DNA from: DATJFH01 sp035495815
Lineage (GTDB): Bacteria > Acidobacteriota > Terriglobia > Bryobacterales > Bryobacteraceae
Direction: 5' to 3'
Assembly (NCBI GenBank): GCA_035495815.1
Contig: DATJFH010000013.1
Coordinates: forward strand, 1-54,759
DNA length: 54,759 bases
Positions within the stretch are counted from its first letter, which is position 1; every line of letters begins with the position of its first letter. Positions 38,080 through 45,123 of the stretch are shown here, piece by piece. Position numbers and translations under genes: made by a program. The notes beneath the pieces are model-generated. The model made no database searches. It saw only the letters and a list, made by a program, of their open reading frames with translations, and had not been told where the DNA came from.

Positions 38080-38805
38080 ATGCGCGTCAAAGTGTTGTTT
38101 TTCGGCATGTTGAAGGACATTGTGGGCCAGGTTGAGGAGTCCCTCGAACTGGCTCCGGGGGCCAGGCTTTCGACGGTATTCGATCACTATGCCGGGCAAT
38201 TCCCGAGGATGCGCGAGATGGCCGGGAGCATCGTTATCGCCCGGAACCAGGTATTTTCGAACCCATCGACGGCGGTCAGCGAAGGAGATGAAGTCGCATT
38301 TCTGCCGCCGGTCAGCGGGGGATTGGACGTTTACACGCACGAGATCACCGACGCTCATGGCAACTTTTTCGCGCTGACCCGCCGGGCGATCGATTCGGCC
38401 GGGCTGGCGGCCCGTCTGACACGCGGTGAAGACGGCGCGGTGATCACGTTCGAGGGCGTGGTTCGCAACAATACGAAGGGCCGGGCCACGCTGTTTCTCG
38501 ATTACGAGTGTTACGAGGCGATGGCGGTCAAGATGATGGCGGAGATCGGATCGGCGATCGCCGGCGAGTTCGCCGTCGGGCGGATGGCGATGGTGCACCG
38601 CCTGGGGCGTCTGCAAATCGGCGAGGCCAGCGTCTCGATCATCGTCACCGCGCCTCACCGGAAGGCGGCCTTCGCCGCCGCGCTGGAGGGAATCAACAAG
38701 CTCAAACGGCTGGTGCCCGTCTGGAAAAAGGAGTACTTCGCCGACGGCGAGGTCTGGGTGGAAGGAGAGTGGGACGAGAATGCGCCCAAGGCCGGGCAAG
38801 CGTAA
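38080..38805 (+). CDS. Fused molybdopterin synthase MoaD-MoaE
   Basis: The 241-residue protein joins MoaD (about 1-81, ubiquitin-like, ending in FLPPVSGG) to MoaE (about 86-241). MoaE motifs are complete: FEGVVRNNTKGRATLFLDYE, MVHRLGRLQIGEASVSIIV, HRKAAFAA and the active-site WKKEYFADGEVWVEGEW. Molybdopterin synthase puts two sulfurs on precursor Z to make molybdopterin. The thiocarboxylated Gly-Gly normally must be free at the MoaD C-terminus, here residues 80-81, so the fusion must be cleaved after Gly81, as in Mycobacterium MoaX. The alternative is that another MoaD supplies sulfur. ATG 38080 is preceded by an alternative GTG two codons upstream. The last 26 bp overlap the next gene. Confidence 0.9.
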   Translation: MRVKVLFFGMLKDIVGQVEESLELAPGARLSTVFDHYAGQFPRMREMAGSIVIARNQVFSNPSTAVSEGDEVAFLPPVSGGLDVYTHEITDAHGNFFALTRRAIDSAGLAARLTRGEDGAVITFEGVVRNNTKGRATLFLDYECYEAMAVKMMAEIGSAIAGEFAVGRMAMVHRLGRLQIGEASVSIIVTAPHRKAAFAAALEGINKLKRLVPVWKKEYFADGEVWVEGEWDENAPKAGQA

Positions 38806-39706
38806 AGCTCCCTGGGCCGGAATTCTGCTGCTCTGCGGACTGGCCTTCGCGCAGCAACCCACGTTCCGGGTGAACGTCCAGCTGGTGCGTGTTCTGGCTA
38901 CCGTGAAAGACGCGCAAGGGCGTCTGGTCGGGACTCTCGAGAAGAACGACTTCAAGATCCTGGACAACGGCGCGCCCCAGCAGATAGCCCTCTTCGAGCG
39001 CCACACCGAGCAGCCGCTGCTGGTTTCGCTGCTGATCGACAACAGCGGCTCGACGGCCAAGGACCTGAAGTACGAGCTGGATTCGGTCAACCGGTTCCTG
39101 CGCGCGTTTTTTGCCGAAGGCAATCCCAAAGACGCGCTGGCGCTCTACTCTTTCAACTACGAAGTGCGGCAACTGACCCGTTTCACGCGCAGCCAGTCCA
39201 CGCTGGAGCGCGCGCTGCGGGGGCTGAAATCCGAGGCAGGCACGTCCCTTTACGACGCGATCTGGTTGTCCTCCGAGGAGCTCGAGAAGCACGAAGGACG
39301 CAAGGTGATCGTGGTGGTGACCGACGGCGGCGACACTACCAGTACGAAGGATTTTCACGCGGCGCTCAAGGCGGCGCACCTGGCGGACGCGGTGATTTAT
39401 TCCATCCTGGTGGTGCCCATCACCAACGACGCGGGGCGGAACATCGGCGGCGAACATGCGCTGGCGACATTCGGAGAGCGGACCGGCGGGCGGGTGTTCG
39501 CGCCAAGCCTCGGGGCGGGGGTGGACAAGGCGTTCTCCGACATTCTGAAAGAGCTGCGGACTCAGTATTTGCTTGGCTACTATCCCAAGAACGTACCACT
39601 CACCTCCGATCCTTTTCATAAACTGGAGATCCGCGCGACGGGAGATTTGCGGGTGTCGGCGCGCAACGGGTACTATGGAGAAACAGAGAGTTCGGCCGGA
39701 CGCTGA
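38780..39706 (+). CDS. Acidobacterial-type von Willebrand factor A protein
   Basis: The 308-residue protein has a signal-like N-terminus (PWAGILLLCGLAFAQQ) and a short beta domain (FRVNVQLVRVLATVKDAQG with LEKNDFKILDNG). A VWA domain (about 82-285) follows. The metal-ion-dependent adhesion site is intact as LLIDNSGSTAKD (Asp-x-Ser-x-Ser) together with VVTDGGDTTS. This N-terminal plus VWA arrangement is the acidobacterial VWFA-related family, which is abundant in Acidobacteria and predicted to act in adhesion or protein complexes outside the cell. It overlaps the MoaD-MoaE gene by 26 bp in another frame, so translation may be coupled. Its only other neighbour is hfq. Confidence 0.92.
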   Translation: MRPRPGKRKAPWAGILLLCGLAFAQQPTFRVNVQLVRVLATVKDAQGRLVGTLEKNDFKILDNGAPQQIALFERHTEQPLLVSLLIDNSGSTAKDLKYELDSVNRFLRAFFAEGNPKDALALYSFNYEVRQLTRFTRSQSTLERALRGLKSEAGTSLYDAIWLSSEELEKHEGRKVIVVVTDGGDTTSTKDFHAALKAAHLADAVIYSILVVPITNDAGRNIGGEHALATFGERTGGRVFAPSLGAGVDKAFSDILKELRTQYLLGYYPKNVPLTSDPFHKLEIRATGDLRVSARNGYYGETESSAGR

Positions 39707-39769
39707 TCTGGTGGAATCTCCGTACCCGTTAGAAACGGCCGATTTGTTCAAGTTTTGGGAGGATCCGAA

Positions 39770-40015
39770 TTGGGTTCGAAATCAGGCGGCAAGTCCGGAA
39801 CACGCGCCCCCGAGCATACGTTTGAAGAGACCAAGTATCTCAAGCAGCTCATCGAGAAGGGAACGTCCGTTCGCGTGAAGCTGAGCAACAACGAAGAGGT
39901 TCGAGGGGTGGTGGAATATTACGACGCGTCGTTCATCCGCATCACGCGGGCGGGCCTGCCGAATCTTTTCATTTTCAAGCACGATATCAAGTATCTGATC
40001 GAGGAAGGCGCGTAA
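39770..40015 (+). CDS. hfq: Divergent Hfq (Sm-like RNA chaperone)
   Basis: The 81-residue protein contains the Sm fold: helix EETKYLKQLIEKGTSV, strands VRVKLSNNEEVRGVVEYYD (Sm1) and FIRITRAGLPNLFIFKHDIKYL (Sm2, with the KH pair of the usual YKHAI segment). The N-terminal tail is rich in Gly, Ser and Lys. Hfq hexamers bind U-rich and A-rich RNA and support sRNA-mRNA pairing. The sequence is clearly more divergent than the proteobacterial protein but fits the acidobacterial type. I choose TTG at 39770 because GGGAGG lies 7 bp upstream; the upstream TTG at 39755 would include that site as coding. It sits 5 bp before the SuhB-like gene. Confidence 0.85.
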   Translation: MGSKSGGKSGTRAPEHTFEETKYLKQLIEKGTSVRVKLSNNEEVRGVVEYYDASFIRITRAGLPNLFIFKHDIKYLIEEGA

Positions 40016-40020
40016 CCGGC

Positions 40021-40827
40021 TTGGCCTCTTACCTGGAAACGGCGATAGACATCGCGCGCGAATCCGGCGCGCTGCTGTCTACGTACTTCGAGAAGCGTAT
40101 CGCGTTCGAGTTGAAGGGCGATTTCGACCTGGTGACGGAGGCGGACCGGGCGTCGGAGCGGCTGGTGGTGGAGAGGCTGCGCTCGCATTTCCCGTCGCAC
40201 AGCATCGTGGCGGAGGAAGGCGGCGGGCACGAGGGGAAGACGGGCTACCGGTGGTACGTCGATCCTCTGGACGGCACAACCAACTTCGCGCACGGCTACC
40301 CGGTCTATAACGTGACGATGGGGCTGGAGCAGGACGGCGAGATGCTGGTGGGCGTGGTGTTCGATCCGACTCGCGGAGAAATGTTCTCGGCGGAGCGAGG
40401 CGCGGGCGCTTATCTGAACAACCGGCGAATACGCGTGTCGGCGGCGAAGCGGCTCGAAGACAGCCTGGTGTCGACGGGATTCCCGAGCCGCAAGCGACAT
40501 CTGAATGTGAATATTCATTTCTATCACCAGATGGCGATGGCGACTCACGGCGTGCGGCGGGGCGGCTCGGCGGCGATCGATCTGGCGTACGTCGCCTGCG
40601 GACGGCTGGACGCGTTCTGGGAATTCGGTCTGAATCCGTGGGACATGGCGGCGGGCACGCTGCTGGTGCGGGAAGCCGGGGGACGGTGCTCGGATATGAA
40701 GGGCGGGGAGCACAACATGAAGTCGCCCCACCTGCTCACCGATAACGGCGCGATTCACCAGGAGACGCTGGAGCTGTTCGCGGAAATTTTCGGCGGCAAG
40801 TTCCGGTCGCCCATGCCGGCGCTGTGA
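40021..40827 (+). CDS. suhB: Inositol-monophosphatase-family phosphatase (SuhB-like)
   Basis: The 268-residue protein belongs to the Mg2+-dependent, Li+-sensitive FIG/IMPase superfamily. It shows AEEGGGHE (metal Glu), DPLDGTTNFAHGYP (the metal-binding Asp-Pro-Leu-Asp-Gly-Thr core) and the C-terminal WDMAAGTLLVREAGG. It removes phosphate from inositol phosphate or related sugar phosphates. SuhB homologues in other bacteria also interact with RNA polymerase antitermination, which is an inference here. The start appears to be TTG: no in-frame ATG exists until far inside the fold. The 5 bp gap from hfq supports co-expression. Confidence 0.88.
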   Translation: MASYLETAIDIARESGALLSTYFEKRIAFELKGDFDLVTEADRASERLVVERLRSHFPSHSIVAEEGGGHEGKTGYRWYVDPLDGTTNFAHGYPVYNVTMGLEQDGEMLVGVVFDPTRGEMFSAERGAGAYLNNRRIRVSAAKRLEDSLVSTGFPSRKRHLNVNIHFYHQMAMATHGVRRGGSAAIDLAYVACGRLDAFWEFGLNPWDMAAGTLLVREAGGRCSDMKGGEHNMKSPHLLTDNGAIHQETLELFAEIFGGKFRSPMPAL

Positions 40828-40896
40828 ATTCGACGGCGGCGCGCACATCCCGGACGCGGCTGGAAAGCGCATGCGGCGACGAGCTAACATAACGGA

Positions 40897-41592
40897 TTGA
40901 TCAAGAAAACAGCCATCGGCAGGCCGAAGGGCCGTCCGGCGCGAGCCGCCGACCGCCGGGACCGGGTGGCCGAAATTCTCCGCCGGCTCGACGAGATGTA
41001 TCCGGACGCGACCTGCGCGCTCCGGCACCGCAATCCCTGGGAATTGCTGGTGGCGACGATTCTCTCCGCCCAATGCACCGACAAGCGCGTCAACGAAGTG
41101 ACGCCCGGCCTGTTCGCCAAATATCCGACTCCGGCCGATTTCGCGGCGGTGCGGCCGGAAGCGCTGGCGCAGGACATCCGGTCCACCGGATTTTTCAACA
41201 ACAAAGCCAAATCGATCGCGGGAGCGGCCAGGAAGATCGTCTCCGAATTCGGGGGCGAGGCGCCGCGCACGATCGAAGAGCTGCTGACGGTGCCGGGAGT
41301 GGCGCGGAAGACGGCCAACGTCGTCCTGGGAACGGCATACGGAATCGCGGTGGGGGTGGTGGTGGACACGCACGTCACCCGCATTGCCCGCAGGCTGGAC
41401 CTGACGCGGGAGTCCGACCCGGTAAAGATCGAGCGGGACCTGATGAAGATCCTGCCGAAAGAGAAGTGGATCCAGTTTTCGCACCAGCTGATCCAGCACG
41501 GCCGCGCTCTCTGCACGGCGCGGAAGCCGCGCTGCGCGGAATGCCGGCTGGAGACGATCTGCTACGCGAAAGACAAAACCTTTCAGAGTTGA
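40897..41592 (+). CDS. nth: Endonuclease III (DNA glycosylase/AP lyase)
   Basis: The 231-residue protein has the HhH-GPD fold. The helix-hairpin-helix segment TVPGVARKTANVVLG contains the catalytic Lys, VDTHVTRIARRL carries the catalytic Asp, and a C-terminal 4Fe-4S cluster is formed by C-x6-C-x2-C-x5-C (CTARKPRCAECRLETIC). It removes oxidised pyrimidines and cleaves the abasic site. The N-terminus is a basic extension (about 25 residues) before the conserved core LDEMYPDATCALRHRNPWE. The start is TTG at 40897; the first in-frame ATG lies inside the fold. The gene converges with the sigma54 regulator, with only 10 bp between stops. Confidence 0.95.
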   Translation: MIKKTAIGRPKGRPARAADRRDRVAEILRRLDEMYPDATCALRHRNPWELLVATILSAQCTDKRVNEVTPGLFAKYPTPADFAAVRPEALAQDIRSTGFFNNKAKSIAGAARKIVSEFGGEAPRTIEELLTVPGVARKTANVVLGTAYGIAVGVVVDTHVTRIARRLDLTRESDPVKIERDLMKILPKEKWIQFSHQLIQHGRALCTARKPRCAECRLETICYAKDKTFQS

Positions 41593-41602
41593 AGGGAGCC
41601 GG

Positions 41603-43129
41603 TCAGGATTCGAAGCGCTTCAACTTTTCGATGAGGGTAGTGCGTTTCAGGCGCAGAATCTGAGCAGCCTTGTTCTTGTTGCCTTGCGTCTGGTGGAGCG
41701 TGCGCAGGATCAGGTCCCTCTCGTAGCGGTTCACCAGCGCCTTGAAATCGAGCCCCGCGTCGGAGGGCGCGGGCACCGGGACCGGCGCCGGCCAGTCGCC
41801 GGTGTGGCCCACCGATTCGCGGGAGGGGGGGAAATCCTGCTCGGTGATCTCGGCGCGGTCCTGTGAACGGATCACGGCGATCTCGACGGCGTTTTCGAGC
41901 TCGCGGATATTGCCCCGCCAGGGGCGTTTGATGAGCTCGGCTTCCGCGGACGCCAGCAGGCGCTTGGGCTGAAGTCCGTCGCGGCGGCAGAGGCGGTCGA
42001 GGAAGTAGCGGATGAAAAGGGGGATGTCCTCGGTCCGCTCCCGCAGGGGCGGGAGGTGAATATGGTAGACGTTGATCCGGTAGAACAGGTCCTCGCGAAA
42101 GCGGCCCTGGCCGACGCGCTTCCAGAGGTCGGCGTTGGTGGCGGCGATGACGCGGACGTCCAGCCGGACCGGATCGACGCCGCCGATGCGGTGGATCTCC
42201 CGTTCCTGCAGGACCCGCAAGAGCTTGGGCTGCAGCTCGAGGGGAAGGTCGCCGATTTCGTCGAGAAAAATGGTGCTGCCGTTAGCCTGCTCGAAGCGGC
42301 CGACGCGGGCCTGCCTGGCGTCGGTAAAGGCGCCCTTGACGTGGCCGAAGAATTCGTCCTCGAGGAGGGTGGCCGGTATGCCGCCGCAGTTGATGGAAAC
42401 CATTTCGGCGGCATGGCGGCTGCTGAGGCGGTGAATCGCGCGCGAAACGCGCTCTTTGCCCGTGCCGGTCTCCCCGGTGATGAGCACGGTGGTGTCCCGG
42501 CGGGCCACCAGGCGAACCTGGCCGAACACACGCCGGATGGCTTCGGATTCACCGAACAGGTAGTGCTCGATCACCCCGGCCGGCGGAGATGGGGTGGCGG
42601 GCGGAAGAGCGTCCGCCGGCAGGCCGGCGGCTGGGGCAGAGGAGACGGAGGAGGCGGGGGGAATGGGCGCTTCCCGGGTTCCGAGCTCCAGGGCGCGCTC
42701 CATGGCGGCCGCCAGGGCATGCGGCTCGGCCGCGGCGCCGCGCGAGATCCGAATCGCGCCGGCCTGCTCGATCTCGGGCGGCGGCGGCTCCGAGTCGGAG
42801 AGGGCTACCACGCCGGCAGGCTTGCCCGCGGCACGGAGCTGCCGCGCCAGCTCAAACCAGGCCTGACTCCTGGCCGAACCCGGGTACTCCACCTCGAGCG
42901 TCTGCCAGTCGAGCACCAGCGCGTCATAAGACGCGGACCGCACGCGTTCGAGGGCGATGGAGACGGAGCGGGCGACATCCACCTCGAATCCCCTCGACAC
43001 CAGTTTGTAGCGGAGGCTCTCTCCCTGCATCCGACCGGCGACGATGAGCAGGACGGAATAATCGGAGACCATCTCCGGTTCGTTTGGAGTGAGGAAACTC
43101 TCCGACAAATCGTCCCCCCGAGTGCGCAT
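41603..43129 (-). CDS. Sigma54 enhancer-binding regulator with degenerate receiver domain
   Basis: The 508-residue protein has an N-terminal receiver-like domain (about 23-140), a Pro/Ala-rich linker (about 145-185), a sigma54-activating AAA+ domain (about 188-420) and a Fis-type HTH (about 465-505, GNKNKAAQILRLKRTTLIEK). The AAA+ core has Walker A GETGTGKE, the sigma54-contact loop GAFTDA (normal consensus GAFTGA) and Walker B TIFLDEIGD. In the receiver, the Asp of LVLDW is present but the Mg2+-binding acidic pair is replaced (LLIVAGRMQG). Phosphorylation may therefore be absent or altered. The Met at 43129 is followed by a possible later start. It diverges from the sigma factor at 43629 across an AT-rich regulatory region. 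Confidence 0.92.
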   Translation of the reverse strand: MRTRGDDLSESFLTPNEPEMVSDYSVLLIVAGRMQGESLRYKLVSRGFEVDVARSVSIALERVRSASYDALVLDWQTLEVEYPGSARSQAWFELARQLRAAGKPAGVVALSDSEPPPPEIEQAGAIRISRGAAAEPHALAAAMERALELGTREAPIPPASSVSSAPAAGLPADALPPATPSPPAGVIEHYLFGESEAIRRVFGQVRLVARRDTTVLITGETGTGKERVSRAIHRLSSRHAAEMVSINCGGIPATLLEDEFFGHVKGAFTDARQARVGRFEQANGSTIFLDEIGDLPLELQPKLLRVLQEREIHRIGGVDPVRLDVRVIAATNADLWKRVGQGRFREDLFYRINVYHIHLPPLRERTEDIPLFIRYFLDRLCRRDGLQPKRLLASAEAELIKRPWRGNIRELENAVEIAVIRSQDRAEITEQDFPPSRESVGHTGDWPAPVPVPAPSDAGLDFKALVNRYERDLILRTLHQTQGNKNKAAQILRLKRTTLIEKLKRFES

Positions 43130-43342
43130 AAAGTCCGGATCTGAAACCGACGATCAAGTGCACCAGAGAGTCAACCACGGGATTCTCCGGCCGACATTTT
43201 TTTGACTGCGGAAGCAGGCTTTAGCGAACAAAGCCATTTCCGTTCAGATGATTGTAGCAGGTCATTATTTTGACGGCCAGACTTTTCTCATTTCCATCCA
43301 AATTCAGACCGGGTTCTAAACTCCACATATAACGTCCTGTTG

Positions 43343-43374
43343 TTCCAATTTGAAATCGCCCTACCAAGTTGGAA
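43343..43374. promoter_or_regulatory. Inverted repeat 1, candidate regulator-binding site
   Basis: The arms TTCCAATTT (43343-43351) and AAGTTGGAA (43366-43374) are complementary in eight of nine positions across a 14 bp spacer. It lies about 190-220 bp upstream of the sigma54-type -24 element, a normal distance for an enhancer-binding site. Confidence 0.45.
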
Positions 43375-43388
43375 TCAAATCACTTCTA

Positions 43389-43456
43389 AGTAGTACCACT
43401 TTAGAACGATCAGCCTAACATCTCATCCCCCGTTGACATGAGGACGTGGTAGTACT
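43389..43456. promoter_or_regulatory. Inverted repeat 2, candidate regulator-binding site
   Basis: The arms AGTAGTACCAC (43389-43399) and GTGGTAGTACT (43446-43456) are complementary at ten of eleven positions with a 46 bp spacer. Together with repeat 1 it forms a cluster upstream of the sigma54-type promoter. Confidence 0.45.
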
Positions 43457-43471
43457 CAATTTAAATAGCTC

Positions 43472-43500
43472 TTGAAAAAGCGTCAGTTAGCCGTCATACT
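43472..43500 (+). promoter_or_regulatory. Possible sigma70-type promoter for the sigma-factor gene
   Basis: TTGAAA (43472-43477) and CATACT (43495-43500) are separated by 17 bp, giving five of six and four of six consensus matches. Transcription would begin near 43507, with a leader of about 120 nt to the ATG at 43629. Confidence 0.4.
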
Positions 43501-43560
43501 GTGTGACGAGCATCTTAGTACCGCACTGAAAATAAAGTAGGTTTCATAGACCTAAGACTA

Positions 43561-43576
43561 TGGTTCTCCAGTTGCA
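43561..43576 (+). promoter_or_regulatory. Sigma54-type promoter (-24/-12) upstream of the sigma-factor gene
   Basis: TGGTTCTCCAGTTGCA has the invariant GG at 43562-43563, exactly ten bases, then the invariant GC at 43574-43575. It also has the flanking T of TGG and the TT and A of TTGCA from the consensus. Transcription would start about 43587, roughly 40 bp before the ATG and leaving room for the GGAGAG ribosome site. The divergently oriented gene encodes a sigma54 activator. The motif is exact at the key bases; function is inference. Confidence 0.6.
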
Positions 43577-43628
43577 TACGGAGGATCACCCGGGCAGTCC
43601 AGTTGGGGTCTAATTTCGGAGAGAACAG

Positions 43629-44471
43629 ATGACCAGTGCGGCGTTGATGCAGGCAGTTCGAACGGAGGAGATTTTTTTTGATTCGGGGGAAGAGATGATG
43701 TCTGCCACATCGCAGGCGGAGGGCGGTTCCGCGCGAAAGAAGAGCAAGGTCCAAAAATCGTTACGGGACCGAATTGTTTTGGACCATTTGCCTCTGGTGA
43801 AAGCCATTGCGGTCCGGGTGCATGAGAATCTCCCGGTGCATGTGGATTTGGACGATCTGATACACGCGGGCATTTTGGGTTTGTTCGACGCAGCCAGCAA
43901 GTACAATCCGGACAAGAAGGTCATCTTCCACAGCTACGCGAAGCACCGCATCAAGGGCGCGATTCTGGACAGCCTGCGGCAGCTGGACTGGGCGTCGCGC
44001 GACCTTCGGCGCCGGCACAAGCAGGTGGAGGCGGCGACGCGGGACCTGTCCGCGAAATTCGAGCGCATGCCGACGGAAGCCGAAATTGCCGAGAAGATGG
44101 GTGTCGAGGTGGAGCGGTGGCGTCAGATGGTGGTGGAGCTGCGGACGGTCGGACTGATCTCGGCTTCCACGCGGGCCAACGAGCGGGACAATGCGACGCC
44201 GCCCGAATTTCCAGCCAAGCAGGAGTTCCAGCCGGACAGCATGTGCGCCAAGGAAGAGCTTCGCGAGATGCTGCTGGGCGCCATGAAGACGCTGCCGGAG
44301 CGTTACCAGAAGGTAGTCGTGCTGTATTACACCAACGACATGACGATGAAAGAGATCGGCGGGCTGCTGGGAATCAACGAGAGCCGCGTTTCTCAGATCC
44401 ACAAAACGGCGCTGGAGAAGATGGCGATCGTGCTGCAGTCGGCGGGTATTCACTCCAGCGGAGCTTTTTAG
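43629..44471 (+). CDS. FliA/WhiG-type alternative sigma factor
   Basis: The 280-residue protein is a group 3 sigma70-family factor. Region 2 (about 50-120) has HLPLVKAIAVRVH, DLDDLIHAGILGLFDAASKY and KKVIFHSYAKHRIKGAILDSLR. Region 3 is about 130-180, and region 4 (about 225-270) has LPERYQKVVVLYY and the HTH MKEIGGLLGINESRVSQIHK. This is the motility/sporulation branch (FliA, WhiG, SigD). No flagellar genes are in the window, so its regulon could be motility or something else. GGAGAG lies 6 bp before the ATG. A sigma54-type promoter lies just upstream, which would place this sigma factor under the divergent enhancer-binding regulator. Confidence 0.88.
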   Translation: MTSAALMQAVRTEEIFFDSGEEMMSATSQAEGGSARKKSKVQKSLRDRIVLDHLPLVKAIAVRVHENLPVHVDLDDLIHAGILGLFDAASKYNPDKKVIFHSYAKHRIKGAILDSLRQLDWASRDLRRRHKQVEAATRDLSAKFERMPTEAEIAEKMGVEVERWRQMVVELRTVGLISASTRANERDNATPPEFPAKQEFQPDSMCAKEELREMLLGAMKTLPERYQKVVVLYYTNDMTMKEIGGLLGINESRVSQIHKTALEKMAIVLQSAGIHSSGAF

Positions 44472-44571
44472 GATTCTCTGAGAAACGGCGGGGACGCAAA
44501 GTAACCCGCGTCTTACCCTGACTCAGACTGCTTTCATTGCCTGGCCGGAGTTCGGCCAATCGAGGGAGGCG

Positions 44572-45006
44572 TTAGTCCGTGAGAGGCAATCGGACAGTCC
44601 GCCCGGTTTTCGCGGGCCGGCGGGCGGCGTCCAGGATCTCGCCTCACGATTACATTCGTCTCGAGAGTTCGACAGGCTGCCGTTTTCGTTGACCTGGCCC
44701 CGGATCACCGCCGCGAGGTAGTGCAATCGTAAGATGGAGGCAGGGGACCGGCCTGCACGAGCCGCGGCTCGGCTTCGCCCTCGAGACGGACCTCACCTGA
44801 TTGCTCCTGACGGTCTTCGCATATCCGGCGCTGCCGAAAAAACTCCATATCCTTTACGGGAAACGGCCATGAAGAATGGCGACGGCGCTCTTGTAAGTGA
44901 GGGTTATGTCCGCCTCGTCGTCGACTTTGGGATAGAATTCCGGCTGCAGGGCGCCGCCGGCGGGAACCACCGCGCCGCCGTTCAGGAAGCCGTTGACGTG
45001 GCAGCG
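44572..45006 (-). pseudogene. Decayed Gfo/Idh/MocA-family oxidoreductase (C-terminal part)
   Basis: Reading the minus strand, fragments in several frames match the C-terminal half of a Gfo/Idh/MocA dehydrogenase. In order they are: FYPKVDDEADITLTYKSAVA and ILHGRFP (to a stop at 44854-44856), VKDMEFF, GSAGYAKTVRSNQVR, VRLEGEAEPRLVQAGPLPPS, HYLAAVIRGQVNENGSLSNS, NVIVR, and EILDAARRPAKTGRTVRLPL before TAA at 44572-44574. Each switch needs a frameshift. The N-terminal NAD-binding Rossmann half is not seen; upstream bases up to about 45100 show only a signal-peptide-like fragment (FRLAAVVLLSGSAMLAA). It is therefore a dead gene with at least three indels and a truncation. Confidence 0.8.
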
Positions 45007-45123
45007 GAGCGGCGAGCATGGCGCTTCCCGACAGGAGGACTACGGCGGCGAGCCTGAACGTGCCGCCGTTCGGCCGTTTGAAAGCGATGGAATCGCGCTA
45101 CGCCTCTCGAGGTTTCGGACGCA

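Larger units (their letters stand above)
43130..43628. other. AT-rich regulatory region between the EBP and sigma-factor genes
   Basis: This 499 bp divergent intergenic region is much poorer in G+C than the genes on both sides and contains no open frame of interest. It holds two inverted repeats (43343-43374 and 43389-43456), a sigma70-like promoter (43472-43500) and a sigma54-type promoter (43561-43576), all described as separate entries. This is the expected architecture for regulator-controlled divergent expression. Confidence 0.8.

Noticed and set aside
43433..43466. TTGACA at 43433 as a -35 element for the sigma-factor gene
   Set aside because: No reasonable -10 box occurs 16-18 bp downstream; the elements at 43472-43500 and the sigma54-type site fit better.
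44480..44515. A GGGGACGCAAAG segment resembling the core of a class I c-di-GMP riboswitch after the sigma-factor gene
   Set aside because: The GAAA and ACGCAAAG elements are there, but the upstream GGGCAAACC-type half is absent and the next gene on that strand is more than 2 kb away (46710). It looks like chance or a simple GACGC/GCGTC hairpin.
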